The notes below the pieces were generated by a model, which saw nothing but the letters and a program-made list of their open reading frames with translations, made no database searches and had not been told where the DNA came from. 64,000 nt of DNA from Pseudomonadota bacterium (GTDB lineage: Bacteria > Pseudomonadota > Gammaproteobacteria > Burkholderiales > Burkholderiaceae_E): assembly GCA_023388075.1 (NCBI GenBank), contig JAEWGX010000098.1:15110-79109 (forward strand), in the 5' to 3' direction. Positions 1 to 8,302 of the stretch are shown here, in pieces (within the stretch, counting starts at the first letter, position 1; each line of letters opens with the position of its first letter). The position numbers were made by a program, and so were the translations under genes.

Positions 1-699
1 CGACACGCCGTCGCGCCGTGGCCGGCGCATCCAGTCGGCCATCGCGTCGAGCAACTCCTCGATCACCGCGCCGTCGCCGCGGGGACTGCGGGCCGGGACG
101 TGAAACCCATGGTCCGCGTTCTCCACCATTCGCAAGTCGATCGGCCCGCGATGGGCCCCGACCACCTGCCGGATCAGCCCGGCGTCTGCCAAGGCGTCCC
201 GGGTACCCTGGAGCAGCAACATCGGCAGGCGGATCGCCGCGAGGTGCTCCGCGCGCGCCATCGACGGCTTGCCGGCGGGGTGCAGGGGGAAGCCCACCAG
301 CACCAGGCCGCCCACGCCGGGAAGCGGCTCGGCCGCCTGCGCCTGCGTGGTCATGCGACCGCCGAAGGACTTGCCCCCCGCGAAGAGCGGTAGCGTCCCG
401 GCCAGCTCCCGAGCCGCGGCTGCCGCTGCCCGGACCGCGGCGTGGGCGACCGCCGGAGAGTCCGGCCGGCGCGACCCTCGCTCCATGTACGGGAACTGGA
501 AGCGAAGCACCGCGATGCCGCGCTCCGCCAGCCCGGCCGCCAGCGCACTCAGGAACGCGTGCGTCATTCCGGCGCCCGCCCCGTGCGCGAGGACGTACCA
601 GGCGTCGCTGCGCGGCGGCTCGTCGATCAGGGCGCTCACCGTGGTTCCGTCGCCAAGCGTGACGACGTGAGGCACCGGCGTGACGGAGCTACCTCGCAT
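1..699 (-). CDS. alpha/beta hydrolase, KANL3/Tex30-like (3' end outside window)
   Basis: The frame starts at ATG 699 and stays open through base 1, giving 233 visible codons with the C-terminus missing. The protein has an alpha/beta-hydrolase layout: an oxyanion-type segment LAHGAGAGMTHAF near residue 38, a nucleophile elbow GGKSFGG near residue 108, a late strand ending in LLLQGTRD, and a catalytic-histidine segment NADHGFH. This matches the dienelactone-hydrolase-like KANL3/Tex30 family, whose substrates are mostly unknown. The start overlaps the end of the DUF2145 gene by 11 bases, so translation is probably coupled. Cytoplasmic, since no signal peptide is visible. The family call is firm; the substrate is unknown. 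Confidence 0.8.
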   Translation of the reverse strand, partial: MRGSSVTPVPHVVTLGDGTTVSALIDEPPRSDAWYVLAHGAGAGMTHAFLSALAAGLAERGIAVLRFQFPYMERGSRRPDSPAVAHAAVRAAAAAARELAGTLPLFAGGKSFGGRMTTQAQAAEPLPGVGGLVLVGFPLHPAGKPSMARAEHLAAIRLPMLLLQGTRDALADAGLIRQVVGAHRGPIDLRMVENADHGFHVPARSPRGDGAVIEELLDAMADWMRRPRRDGVS

Positions 700-1768
700 G
701 CCCGTCCAGCCGGACGACTTCATCGCCTGCTTCCGGCAGGCAGCCGTCGGGAATCGGTCGCCAGCCCGAGCGGATGACCACCCGGCTGCCGTCATGGCAG
801 AACTCCACGCGTCGGGCCTGGGGTAGCCGATCGCGCACGAAGTCCTCGATCGCCTCCGGCATGCTGATCTGGAATGCCATCCCGTAGCGGGCATCCGGCG
901 GGTGATCGTCCAGGTGCACCAGCGGCATGAACGGCGCGGCAAACTTCACCCAATGCGAATCCACCACGACCTCCGACGGCCGGTAGTCCGCATCCGCCAG
1001 CCAGGCCTGGGCGCGGGCGCGCAGATCCGCGCCGTCGGACAGCTCGCCCCAGGCCGTGGCCAGAAGCTCCACCACCCACTGATTGCAGTTCTGGTAGCGC
1101 ACGCTGAAGGGATAGGCGTTGGCGCTGTAGCTCGAGGCGAGCAGGCGCAGCGCGAGACGATCGTCCAGTGCGGCGCGCCGCACGGCCATGGCCGGCTCGT
1201 CCGGCAAGAGGACCACCGAGACGTGGCCGATCCGCGGCTCGTCCGTGTTCATCAGGAAGCCGCCGATGCCCTGCTCGTAGAGCTGGGGGCGACGCTCGTC
1301 GCAGGCATAGTAGAGCTGGCGTACCGACCATGGCACGCCGCCCCCGTCGCGTACCGCGAGGCCACTGTGGGAGAAGCGCACGTCGAAGCGGTCGAGATCG
1401 ATTCCGGTTCGGGAGATCAGGGCGGCTTCGGCACCGGAGTCCTCCAGCCGGGTGCGCACGACAGCGGCGAAACGCAGGAGGCGATCCTGCTGGGTGGCGT
1501 CCTGGACCTTGGGTGGGTCACAGAACCGCGCCGAGAGCGACACGGGCGATAGCGTCCAGGCACGCTCCGCTGGAGGCGCCTTCCCCGGAGTCGCCTTACC
1601 GGGAGGCGAAGATGCGCAGCCGGCCAGCAGCAAGGCGCCGAGAAGGAGCACGACGTCGCGGGCACCGCCGCCGTACCGGTCACGGCGCCGGCGCCCCCTT
1701 CCGCGTCCGCCGTGGCCCGGAGGCCCGCTCAGTTGGCGATGACCCGGGTTTCCAGGTCGCGATGCCAC
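689..1768 (-). CDS. DUF2145 family lipoprotein
   Basis: A protein of up to 359 residues with a lipobox (LLLAGC, Cys about 51 from the GTG at 1768). The body resembles the DUF2145 family as I recall it, with segments SVRQLYYACDERRPQLYEQG, SANAYPFSVRYQNCNQWV and a C-terminal DSHWVKFAAPF. The Asn-Cys-Asn-Gln and His residues could form a cysteine-protease-like site, but that is inference. The start is uncertain. GTG 1768 gives an unusually long Arg/Gly-rich leader, while the next in-frame GTG (1651) leaves only 11 residues before the lipid Cys and no positive charge. It overlaps the upstream gene by 40 bases and the downstream hydrolase by 11, so the three look like one operon. Function unknown. 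Confidence 0.75.
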   Translation of the reverse strand: MASRPGNPGHRQLSGPPGHGGRGRGRRRRDRYGGGARDVVLLLGALLLAGCASSPPGKATPGKAPPAERAWTLSPVSLSARFCDPPKVQDATQQDRLLRFAAVVRTRLEDSGAEAALISRTGIDLDRFDVRFSHSGLAVRDGGGVPWSVRQLYYACDERRPQLYEQGIGGFLMNTDEPRIGHVSVVLLPDEPAMAVRRAALDDRLALRLLASSYSANAYPFSVRYQNCNQWVVELLATAWGELSDGADLRARAQAWLADADYRPSEVVVDSHWVKFAAPFMPLVHLDDHPPDARYGMAFQISMPEAIEDFVRDRLPQARRVEFCHDGSRVVIRSGWRPIPDGCLPEAGDEVVRLDGHAR

Positions 1769-2259
1769 GCGTCGATCAGCACCAGGAAGAACGCCTGACG
1801 GGTGTCGCGTCGCGCGAACTCGATGCCGTAGGGCCGATGCTGCGCGGTCACCACGTCGCCGGCCGCGATCCCGCGCGCGTCGAATGCGTGGTCGGGCAGC
1901 ACGAGCGCGAAACCGCCGGCCGCGGCGGGTTGCAACGGCTCCATCGTGAGCCGGAGCATTCCGGGGCGCGCCGCGATCGCTTCGACCGCGGTGACGCGGT
2001 AGTCACCTTCGGCCACCTGCCTGTCGTTGCGCGAGCTGTCGCTCGAGTTCTCGATCGAGTTGGACGAACCGCGCAGCGAGGCCGAGCCGGCGCTGGACGC
2101 GGAAGAGGCGGCGCTGGAGGCGGAGGTGGCCAGGCTTTCCGCTCCGGCTGGGGCGGTGGCGAGCAGGCCGAGCGATGCGAAGGCGAATGCAGACCGCAGC
2201 GCGGCCGCGAACAGGCTTAGGCGGAGCGGGGGGGCGGATCGTACCGGTTGGAAGCTCAT
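1729..2259 (-). CDS. exported Ser/Ala-linker protein of unknown function, paired with DUF2145
   Basis: A 176-residue protein read from ATG 2259; a start 42 bases upstream is possible but would put extra residues before the signal peptide. It has a signal peptide ending near TAPAGA-ES, then a low-complexity Ser/Ala/Gly stretch, then a compact conserved-looking domain beginning VAEGDYRVTAVEAI and ending with RQAFFLVLIDAWHRDLETR. I recall similar small proteins beside DUF2145 genes in Burkholderiales, but the family has no function that I know. Its 3' end overlaps the DUF2145 lipoprotein frame, so the two probably act together in the periplasm. No catalytic motif is visible. Confidence 0.7.
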   Translation of the reverse strand: MSFQPVRSAPPLRLSLFAAALRSAFAFASLGLLATAPAGAESLATSASSAASSASSAGSASLRGSSNSIENSSDSSRNDRQVAEGDYRVTAVEAIAARPGMLRLTMEPLQPAAAGGFALVLPDHAFDARGIAAGDVVTAQHRPYGIEFARRDTRQAFFLVLIDAWHRDLETRVIAN

Positions 2260-2421
2260 GGGCTGGGTCCAGGGCGGAAGCGTTGGCGACAGTCGGAGCA
2301 TATCGCGAACCGCCCGCCTCGGTGACGGACCACCCCGTCACCGGACGCGCGAGCCATCATTCACCGGAGCGCCGGCGCCGGTCGCCGGCCTGCGGGCGGA
2401 CGCGCCACCCACCGCTTGCAA

Positions 2422-2814
2422 TCAGCGCGCCGCGGCAACGCCGGTTTCGTCCACCGCCAGCGCCTGCAGCTCGATCCGGCGCCCTTCTCCGGCAAGCGCA
2501 CTCACCAGGAGCATGGTGTTGGGTGGGCAGGCACCCTCGGGGAACATCTGCCCATAGCGGGCGACCCGCCATGCGTTGAACGCGGCCACGTCCTCGGCGC
2601 GCGTCAGGTAGGTGGTGAACTGCAGCACGTGCTGCCAGCCCAGACCTTCGTGCTGCAAGACCTGCAGGACGCGCCCATAGGCGCTTTCGCACTGCTCTTC
2701 GAACTCGTCGCCATCGCCGAGCATGCCCGCGATCGAAAGCAGCCCGCCGGCCTTGGCGGCGTGGCAATAGAACGGCGATGGTTTCCCGAGCGATGGAACA
2801 TTGAAGCGGCGCAT
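2422..2814 (-). CDS. RidA/YjgF family protein
   Basis: A 130-residue protein of usual RidA length. Recognisable features are the N-terminal strand followed by GGLLSIAGMLGDG, the helix AYGRVLQVLQHEGLGWQHVL, the segment FTTYLTRAEDVAAFNAWRVA, and a C-terminal GRRIELQALAVDE that keeps the Arg-x-Glu pattern expected at the imine-binding cleft. RidA proteins deaminate reactive enamine/imine intermediates in the cytosol, and relatives in catabolic clusters act on other 2-imino acids. The gene stands alone between the DUF2145 operon and a VOC gene on the same strand, so context does not narrow its substrate. Confidence 0.82.
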   Translation of the reverse strand: MRRFNVPSLGKPSPFYCHAAKAGGLLSIAGMLGDGDEFEEQCESAYGRVLQVLQHEGLGWQHVLQFTTYLTRAEDVAAFNAWRVARYGQMFPEGACPPNTMLLVSALAGEGRRIELQALAVDETGVAAAR

Positions 2815-2914
2815 GTCGTGTCTCCCTCCGGACCGGTTGCTGCCCGCGAACTATACACAGCTTCGCGGCCCGGAAGGACGAGCTGACTGCCGGGACGCCG
2901 CAGACGGTGCCTGC

Positions 2915-3343
2915 TCAGAAGGTGATGTGCACCGAGTCCGTGCTGCGCCGGGACTCGCCGTGATAGACCGCTTCGATGTTGTTGCCGTCCGGATCGAGCA
3001 GGAATGCCGCGAAGTAGCCCGGATGGTACGGGCGCTCGCCCGGAGCGCCGTTGTCCCGGCCACCCGCGCGCAGGCCGGCTGCGTGGAACGCCTTCACCAT
3101 CTCGGCATCCTTCGCCTGGAACGCCAGGTGGTGGCGGCCCGTGAGGCTGCCTAGCGCGGCGGCGCTCTCCGCCGACGAGACGAAGAGCTCGTCCGCCCAG
3201 AAGTAGTCGTCCGCCGATCCGCCGATCGGTATGCCCAGTACATCGAGGACCGCCTCATAGAACCGGCGACTCGCGCCGAGGTCCTTCACGACGAGTTGGA
3301 TGTGATCGATCAGCCGCCCGCGATGCAGCTCCTGTGCTTCCAT
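2915..3343 (-). CDS. VOC family protein (glyoxalase/bleomycin-resistance fold)
   Basis: A 142-residue single-module VOC protein. The start ATG 3343 is chosen because GGAG lies 6 bases upstream; an ATG 12 bases earlier lacks such a site. The beta-alpha-beta-beta-beta pattern is visible: IDHIQLVVKDLGASRRFYE, then HHLAFQAKDAEMVKAF, then PGYFAAFLLDPDGNNIEAVYHG. His in the first and second motifs and Glu in NNIEAV would be the metal ligands. Members include dioxygenases, glyoxalases and resistance proteins, and nothing here decides between them. It has no operon partner. Confidence 0.85.
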   Translation of the reverse strand: MEAQELHRGRLIDHIQLVVKDLGASRRFYEAVLDVLGIPIGGSADDYFWADELFVSSAESAAALGSLTGRHHLAFQAKDAEMVKAFHAAGLRAGGRDNGAPGERPYHPGYFAAFLLDPDGNNIEAVYHGESRRSTDSVHITF

Positions 3344-3446
3344 GCCTGCTCCCATTCGTTTCAGGTCGCCCGATGCGGCCTGCTGCTGCAGAGAATAACG
3401 GTCGCGGTGGCCGAGCCGCCGGGTGACATCGTTGCCTTCGGGGCTC

Positions 3447-4685
3447 CTAGCCGGCCGTGCCTCCCACCAGACTTTCGACCAGGGCCACGGCATTGGCCAG
3501 GCCGTCCTCCTCGCGCATCCGCCTGCCGACGTCGGCCGCGCGTGCGCGGATCTGCGCGTCGGCCGCTTCGTCGAGCGCGCGGCGCAGTTCGCCCGGGCCC
3601 GCGGATGCGTCGAGGCGCCGGGGCGAAACGCCGATGCGCACCAGCCGCTCCGCCCAGAATGCCTGGTCACCGGCAAATGGCAGCACGACCGAGGGCACCC
3701 CGGCGCGGCATGCCGAGTGACTGGTACCGGAGCCGCCGTGGTGGACGACCGCTGCAACGCGGGGAAACAGCCAGTCATGCGGAGCCTCCACGACGACGTG
3801 GAAGTTGGATGGCAGCGACCCCACGTCCATCCCGCTCCAGCCGGGATTGAGCAACGCCCGGCGGCCGGCCACCGCCTCGATGACGCGCTCGCGCATCGAC
3901 CGTGGATCGAACCCCTGCATGCTGCCGAAGCCGACGTAGAAGGGAGGCTCGCCTGCGTCCAGGAAGGCCTGCAGCTCTCGCGGCGCCGCCCAGTCTCGAA
4001 GCGGGCGAATCCACTGGCCGCAGACATGGGCGTTCGACGGCCAGTCCCCCGGCGGCGGCAGCAGCTGGGGCGAGATGCCGTAGAGCATCGGGTGCCCCTG
4101 CCATAACGTGCGGCGCGGGGGCAGGCCGAGCACCTGCCTGCGCGCATGGTTGGTCTCGCGCCGGAAGGCGCTCCACAGGAGCCGGTTGACCAGCGCCTGG
4201 CTGGACCGGTTGAGGAAGGATGGCACGCGTCCAGGCGGCAGAAACGGCGAGGCGAACTCGCGGGTCGGCGTGATCGGTATCATGCCCAGCCCGATCGCCG
4301 GCACGCCAAGGTGCTCGGCGACAGAAAGTCCGATGAAGCCGGCAAGCCCTCCGACGAGAAGGGCATCGCAATCGCTGGCCGCCTCCTTCGTCGTGGCGCT
4401 CCACGCGACGGTGTTGCGGTTGACGATCCCGGCGAGCGCCTTGGCGGCGCGCGAAAGAGAGCCGCCTTCCCTGACCACGCCGGCGATCGCGCCCTCCTGG
4501 TCCAGCACGCCGCGAATGTCGCCGGACAGTGGCACGCACGGCACCTGCAGCGAACGGGCCGAACCCAGCGTGGCGCTGTCCGCGAGGAGCAGCGCCTCGT
4601 GGCCGGCATCGACGAGCGCCCGACACAGGAACGCGAGCGGGCGCGCGTCGCCTTCGGTGCCGTATGTCAGGACCGCGAATCGCAT
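3447..4685 (-). CDS. UGT/GT1-type glycosyltransferase (sterol-glucosyltransferase-like)
   Basis: 412 residues from ATG 4685, chosen because it begins directly with MRFAVLTYGTEGDARPL, the first Rossmann strand and loop typical of GT-B enzymes of this family. The C-terminal donor-binding region is clear: VVHHGGSGTSHSACRAGVPS, then VLPFAGDQAFWAERLVRIGV, which correspond to the UDP-sugar-binding signature of UGT80/MGT-like enzymes. No signal peptide or membrane span is seen. The acceptor could be a lipid, sterol-like compound or secondary metabolite and cannot be told from sequence. The gene is divergent from the regulator starting at 4800, with 114 bases between them. Confidence 0.85.
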   Translation of the reverse strand: MRFAVLTYGTEGDARPLAFLCRALVDAGHEALLLADSATLGSARSLQVPCVPLSGDIRGVLDQEGAIAGVVREGGSLSRAAKALAGIVNRNTVAWSATTKEAASDCDALLVGGLAGFIGLSVAEHLGVPAIGLGMIPITPTREFASPFLPPGRVPSFLNRSSQALVNRLLWSAFRRETNHARRQVLGLPPRRTLWQGHPMLYGISPQLLPPPGDWPSNAHVCGQWIRPLRDWAAPRELQAFLDAGEPPFYVGFGSMQGFDPRSMRERVIEAVAGRRALLNPGWSGMDVGSLPSNFHVVVEAPHDWLFPRVAAVVHHGGSGTSHSACRAGVPSVVLPFAGDQAFWAERLVRIGVSPRRLDASAGPGELRRALDEAADAQIRARAADVGRRMREEDGLANAVALVESLVGGTAG

Positions 4686-4799
4686 GCGGCCAATGCTAAT
4701 ACCCGTCGCCAGCGCGGCGGATACCTGCCCTCGCGCAAGCGTCTTGGCGAAGCGACAACGAGCGCGAGAGGCCATCCATCCGCGCTACGCTTCCGGCAG

Positions 4800-6020
4800 A
4801 TGGATGCCCTCGTCTCCGCCTCCGCGCGGGCGCTCGCGGCCGGCGACCCGCTCGGCGCCCTCAAGCGCATCGCCCTGCGCGACGACCCGGCGGCGCTCGC
4901 CCTGCGCGGCATCGCCATGGCGCAGCTCGGCGAGTTGCCGCGCGCGCGCGAGCTCCTGCGCCGCGCCGCCCGGCGCTTCGGCAGCCACGAGCTCCGCTCG
5001 CGCGCCCGCTGCATCGTGGCGGAGGCGGAAGTCGCGCTGGCCATGCGCGACCTTGTCGGTTCGCCGCGCTCGCTCGCCGCGGCGGCCGACGCGCTCGCTG
5101 CCCGCGGTGACCACGCGAATGCGATGCACGCGCGGCTGATCGCCGTGCGCCGGCTCCTGCTGATCGGGCGGCTCTCGCATGCCGCGACGACGCTGGCAGC
5201 CCTGGCGGATGTCCGCCTGCCGCCCGCGCTCGAAGCGGTCGTCCATCTGTGCGCAGCCGAGCTGGGATTGCGGGAGCTGCGCACCACCGCGGCGCAGGCG
5301 GCGCTCGACCTCGCGCACGCGGCGGCGGTGCGGTCGGGCATTCCCGCGCTCATCGCCGAGGTGGCGCAGACGCGCGCGAGCCTGCAACGGCCGGCTGCGC
5401 GGCGCCTGTCCGGAGGTGGTGCCGAGGCGCTGCGGCTGGCCGAGGTCGAGTCGCTGTTCGCGTCCGGTGCGCTCGTCCTCGACGCCTGTCGTCGCGGCGT
5501 GCGCAGGTCGGGCGCATGGCTGCCGCTTGCTCGGCGGCCGGTGCTGTTCGCGCTGGCACGGGCGCTCGCACAGGGCTGGCCGGGGGACGTCGGACGCGCG
5601 GAGCTGATCGACGCCGCCTTTCGCATCCGCCGTCCGGACGAATCGCATCGGGCACGGCTGCGCGTCGAGATCGGGCGGCTGCGCTCGCTTCTGGCGGGAA
5701 TGGCTGGCGTCGAGGCGACCGCGCGCGGCTTCGTGCTGCGGCCGATCGGCGGAGGCGGGGTCGTCGTGCTTGCGCCGCCGATAGAAGGCGAGGAGGCCTC
5801 CTTGCTGGCGCTGCTGGCCGACGGTGCGGCGTGGTCGACCTCGGCCCTTGCGCTGGCCCTCGACTCCAGCCAGCGGACCGTGCAGCGCGCGCTTGGAGAG
5901 CTCGAGGCCGCCGGTCGCGTACGATCCCTGGGGACGAGCCGGAACCGGCGCTGGCTCTCGCCACCGATCGCGGGATTCACGACGATCTTGTTACTCCCCG
6001 CTGCGCTACCGCTCGAGTAG
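4800..6020 (+). CDS. TPR-like/winged-helix transcriptional regulator
   Basis: 406 residues from ATG 4800; an upstream in-frame extension runs antisense through the glycosyltransferase gene and is rejected. The N-terminal ~200 residues are short Ala/Leu/Arg-rich helical pairs resembling TPR or SARP-type repeats (for example DPLGALKRIALRDDPAALAL). A central block around residues 240-310 (WPGDVGRAELIDAAF, SHRARLRVEIGRLRSLLAGM) looks like an OmpR-like DNA-binding segment. A C-terminal helix-turn-helix follows (TSALALALDSSQRTVQRALG). I recall this architecture from Burkholderiales helix-turn-helix proteins of unknown regulon. It lies 46 bases upstream of a beta-propeller gene in the same direction, which is its likely partner. 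Confidence 0.7.
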   Translation: MDALVSASARALAAGDPLGALKRIALRDDPAALALRGIAMAQLGELPRARELLRRAARRFGSHELRSRARCIVAEAEVALAMRDLVGSPRSLAAAADALAARGDHANAMHARLIAVRRLLLIGRLSHAATTLAALADVRLPPALEAVVHLCAAELGLRELRTTAAQAALDLAHAAAVRSGIPALIAEVAQTRASLQRPAARRLSGGGAEALRLAEVESLFASGALVLDACRRGVRRSGAWLPLARRPVLFALARALAQGWPGDVGRAELIDAAFRIRRPDESHRARLRVEIGRLRSLLAGMAGVEATARGFVLRPIGGGGVVVLAPPIEGEEASLLALLADGAAWSTSALALALDSSQRTVQRALGELEAAGRVRSLGTSRNRRWLSPPIAGFTTILLLPAALPLE

Positions 6021-6066
6021 ATTGACTTCCTCCACGCCGATGGTCGGCGTACCGCAAGGAGTCAGA

Positions 6067-6735
6067 ATGAATCGCAAGACAGCCAACGAGTTCGAAACGA
6101 CCGTGGATGCCGCGGAGATCGTGCGCGAGTACGGGCCGTTGCCCGGCGCGGACCAGGTGCACGGCGTCACTCACGACGGTCGCCGTGTCTGGATCGCGAC
6201 CGGTGACCGGCTGGTCTCCTTCGATCCCTCGAGTGGCGAGCCGGGCACCGCGCTCGACTGCGCCTGTGATGCCGGCACCGCTTTCGACGGCAGCCATCTG
6301 TACCAGCTCGCCGAAACGCGGATCGACAAGATCGATCCAGCCACCGGCAAGGTGCTCGCCTCGATACCGGCGCCGAGCATTGCCGGCTGCAACTCCGGAC
6401 TTGCCTGGGCCGAGGGCAGCCTCTGGGTGGGGCAGTACCGCGATCGCCTGATCCATCAGGTGGACCCGGCCGACGGCAGGGTGATCCGCACGATCGAATC
6501 CGATCGCTACGTGACCGGCGTGACCTGGGTGGACGGCGAGCTGTGGCACGGCACCTGGGAAGGCGACGCGAGCGACATCCGCCGCATCGATCCGGAAAGC
6601 GGCGCCCTGCTCGAGCGACTGGAGATGCCCGCCGGCACCGGCGTGACCGGCCTCGAATCCGACGGGGCCGACCTCTTCTACTGCGGCGGCGGCACGAGCG
6701 GCAAGGTGCGCGCGGTGCGTCGGCCCGGGCACTGA
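6067..6735 (+). CDS. beta-propeller protein, glutamine-cyclotransferase-like/NHL-type
   Basis: 222 residues; ATG 6067 has an AAGGAG site just upstream. The protein is built from repeated blades with the pattern G-x-x-W/L-W-V-x-x-x-R/D-x-I-x-x-I-D-P-x-x-G: for example LWVGQYRDRLIHQVDPADGR, LWHGTWEGDASDIRRIDPES and VWIATGDRLVSFDPSSGE. This suits vgb-lyase/glutamine-cyclotransferase-like propellers. No signal peptide is visible, so it is probably cytoplasmic, unlike plant-type exported cyclotransferases. It may be an enzyme, or a sensor working with the regulator just upstream. Function not proven. Confidence 0.7.
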   Translation: MNRKTANEFETTVDAAEIVREYGPLPGADQVHGVTHDGRRVWIATGDRLVSFDPSSGEPGTALDCACDAGTAFDGSHLYQLAETRIDKIDPATGKVLASIPAPSIAGCNSGLAWAEGSLWVGQYRDRLIHQVDPADGRVIRTIESDRYVTGVTWVDGELWHGTWEGDASDIRRIDPESGALLERLEMPAGTGVTGLESDGADLFYCGGGTSGKVRAVRRPGH

Positions 6736-6784
6736 ATCGCCACGCCGGCGCGCATGGCCCGCGCCACCAAGGAGCGACACCTGG

Positions 6785-6812
6785 TTGACAAGGTTGCTTC
6801 GGGCAATAAACT
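6785..6812 (+). promoter_or_regulatory. promoter of the MarR-GNAT gene
   Basis: A perfect -35 hexamer TTGACA (6785-6790) is followed after 16 bases by TAAACT (6807-6812), a fair -10. Both operator dyads at 6794-6827 overlap the spacer, the -10 and the start region, so repressor binding would block RNA polymerase. Confidence 0.65.
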
Positions 6813-6827
6813 AGTTGCCTTGGGCAA
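6794..6827 (+). promoter_or_regulatory. tandem MarR-type operators
   Basis: Two 13-base dyads, TTGCTTCGGGCAA (6794-6806) and TTGCCTTGGGCAA (6815-6827), share the form TTGC-N5-GCAA and lie 21 bases apart centre to centre, which is two helical turns. The form fits MarR dimer sites and the position supports autorepression of the MarR-GNAT gene at 6877. Confidence 0.7.
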
Positions 6828-6876
6828 TTTCTCGCGCCGCGGGTACGGCACCGGTGCGAGACCAGGGGAGACCCAC

Positions 6877-7797
6877 ATGACCGCAGCAGATCTCGTCCGG
6901 CGAGCCGAACAGGTCCGGAACTTCAACCGGTTCCACACGCGCCTGGTCGGCGCGCTCGACGAGCATCTCCTGGACAGTCCCTATTCGCTCACGCAGGCGC
7001 GAATCCTTTACGAGCTCTCGCACCGGCCGGCGATGACCGCCGCCGACCTGCGTCGGGAGCTGGCCCTGGATGCCGGATACCTGAGCCGCGTGATCACCGG
7101 CTTCGAGCAGGACCGGCTGCTGGTTCGCAGGCCGTCACCGGACGATGCCCGGGCCAGCTGCCTCGAGCTGACGCGACACGGCCGCGCCGCGGCGAAGCGC
7201 CTGGACGATGCCTCGCGCAGCCAGGTGATGGCGATGCTGGAACGGCTGCCGCAGGCGCGGCAACGCCAGCTGGTGGATGCAATGGCGACGATCCGGACGC
7301 TCCTGGTCGACGAGCACCCGTCCTGGCTGCTGCGCGATCCGCGGCCCGGGGACATGGGCTGGATCGTGCATCGCCAGGGCGTGCTGTACGCCGAAGAGTA
7401 CGGCTGGAACGCCGAGTACGAGGCGCTCGTCGCCGAGATCGTCGCGCGCTTCGTGCGGGAGCTCGATTCCGCCCGGGAGCGATGCTGGATCGCCGAGGCC
7501 GGCGGCCAGGTCGTCGGCTCGGTGTTCGTGGTGCGACAGGACGATGCCACCGCGAAGCTGCGCCTGCTCTACGTCGATCCGTGCGTGCGCGGGCTCGGGA
7601 TCGGCGGTCGGCTGGTGGACGAGTGCCTTCAGTTCGCAAGACGCGTCGGCTACCGGCGAATCGCTCTCTGGACGAACAGCGTGCTGACGGCAGCCCGTCG
7701 GATCTACGACAAGGCCGGATTCACGCTCGTCGAGGAGACGCCGCACCACAGCTTCGGCAAGGATCTGGTCGGCCAGGTGCTCGCAAGGGATCTGTAG
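6877..7797 (+). CDS. MarR-GNAT fusion: transcriptional regulator with N-acetyltransferase domain
   Basis: 306 residues from ATG 6877, preceded by GGGGAG at a normal distance; an in-frame ATG at 6754 lies upstream of the promoter and is rejected. Residues ~1-145 form a MarR winged helix, with recognition region LRRELALDAGYLSRVITGFE and wing segment RRPSPDDARASCLELTRHGR. Residues ~150-306 form a GNAT acetyltransferase with the acetyl-CoA loop RGLGIGGRLVDECL and C-terminal RIYDKAGFTLVEETPHHSFG. Such fusions are known, but their effectors and acetyl acceptors are mostly unknown. Promoter and twin dyads upstream indicate self-repression. Monocistronic. Confidence 0.9.
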   Translation: MTAADLVRRAEQVRNFNRFHTRLVGALDEHLLDSPYSLTQARILYELSHRPAMTAADLRRELALDAGYLSRVITGFEQDRLLVRRPSPDDARASCLELTRHGRAAAKRLDDASRSQVMAMLERLPQARQRQLVDAMATIRTLLVDEHPSWLLRDPRPGDMGWIVHRQGVLYAEEYGWNAEYEALVAEIVARFVRELDSARERCWIAEAGGQVVGSVFVVRQDDATAKLRLLYVDPCVRGLGIGGRLVDECLQFARRVGYRRIALWTNSVLTAARRIYDKAGFTLVEETPHHSFGKDLVGQVLARDL

Positions 7798-7873
7798 CTG
7801 GCCTCCGCTGGGCTCGCTACTTGCTGCGAGACGCGCTTGGCCGCCGTGGCGTCCACATAGGAGGAGCTTGCCC

Positions 7874-8302
7874 GTGTCCGCCCTGATCGATCGCCGCTAC
7901 GCCGCCGTGATCCACCCGCTTCACGCGGTGCTGCTCGCGGGCACGGTGCCGCTCTACCTGGGCGCAGCCCTGAGCGACGTCGCGCACGCCGTGACCTACC
8001 AGATCCAGTGGAACAACTTCGCGTCATGGCTCCTCGTCGGAGGTCTCCTGTTGAACGGCATCGCGCTCGTCTTCGTGCTGCTCGACGCCTTCCGGGCCCG
8101 GACGCGCGGCCGCGGGATCCTCGCATACGCCGGGGCCATGGTCGCCGCCTGGGTGCTCGGCTTTCTCGACGTCCTGGTGCACGCCCGAGATGCCTGGGCG
8201 AGCATGCCCGCCGGCCTGGTGCTCTCGATCCTCGTCGCCCTGCTTGCCTGCGCCGGAACCTGGTTCGGCTTTCGTGGCCGGCGCCTCGGAGTCGAGGCAT
8301 GA
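7874..8302 (+). CDS. DUF2231-like four-helix membrane protein
   Basis: 142 residues from GTG 7874; GGAGG lies about 9 bases upstream, whereas TTG 7868 would be too close to it. Four hydrophobic segments are visible (roughly residues 13-32, 47-67, 82-104 and 112-130), and an N-terminal IHPLHAVLLAG motif is characteristic of DUF2231. The stop overlaps the start of the next gene (ATGA), so it is translationally coupled to an exported quinoprotein-like dehydrogenase. That suggests a membrane anchor or electron-transfer partner, though no haem or metal ligand pattern is obvious. Function unknown. Confidence 0.7.
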   Translation: MSALIDRRYAAVIHPLHAVLLAGTVPLYLGAALSDVAHAVTYQIQWNNFASWLLVGGLLLNGIALVFVLLDAFRARTRGRGILAYAGAMVAAWVLGFLDVLVHARDAWASMPAGLVLSILVALLACAGTWFGFRGRRLGVEA

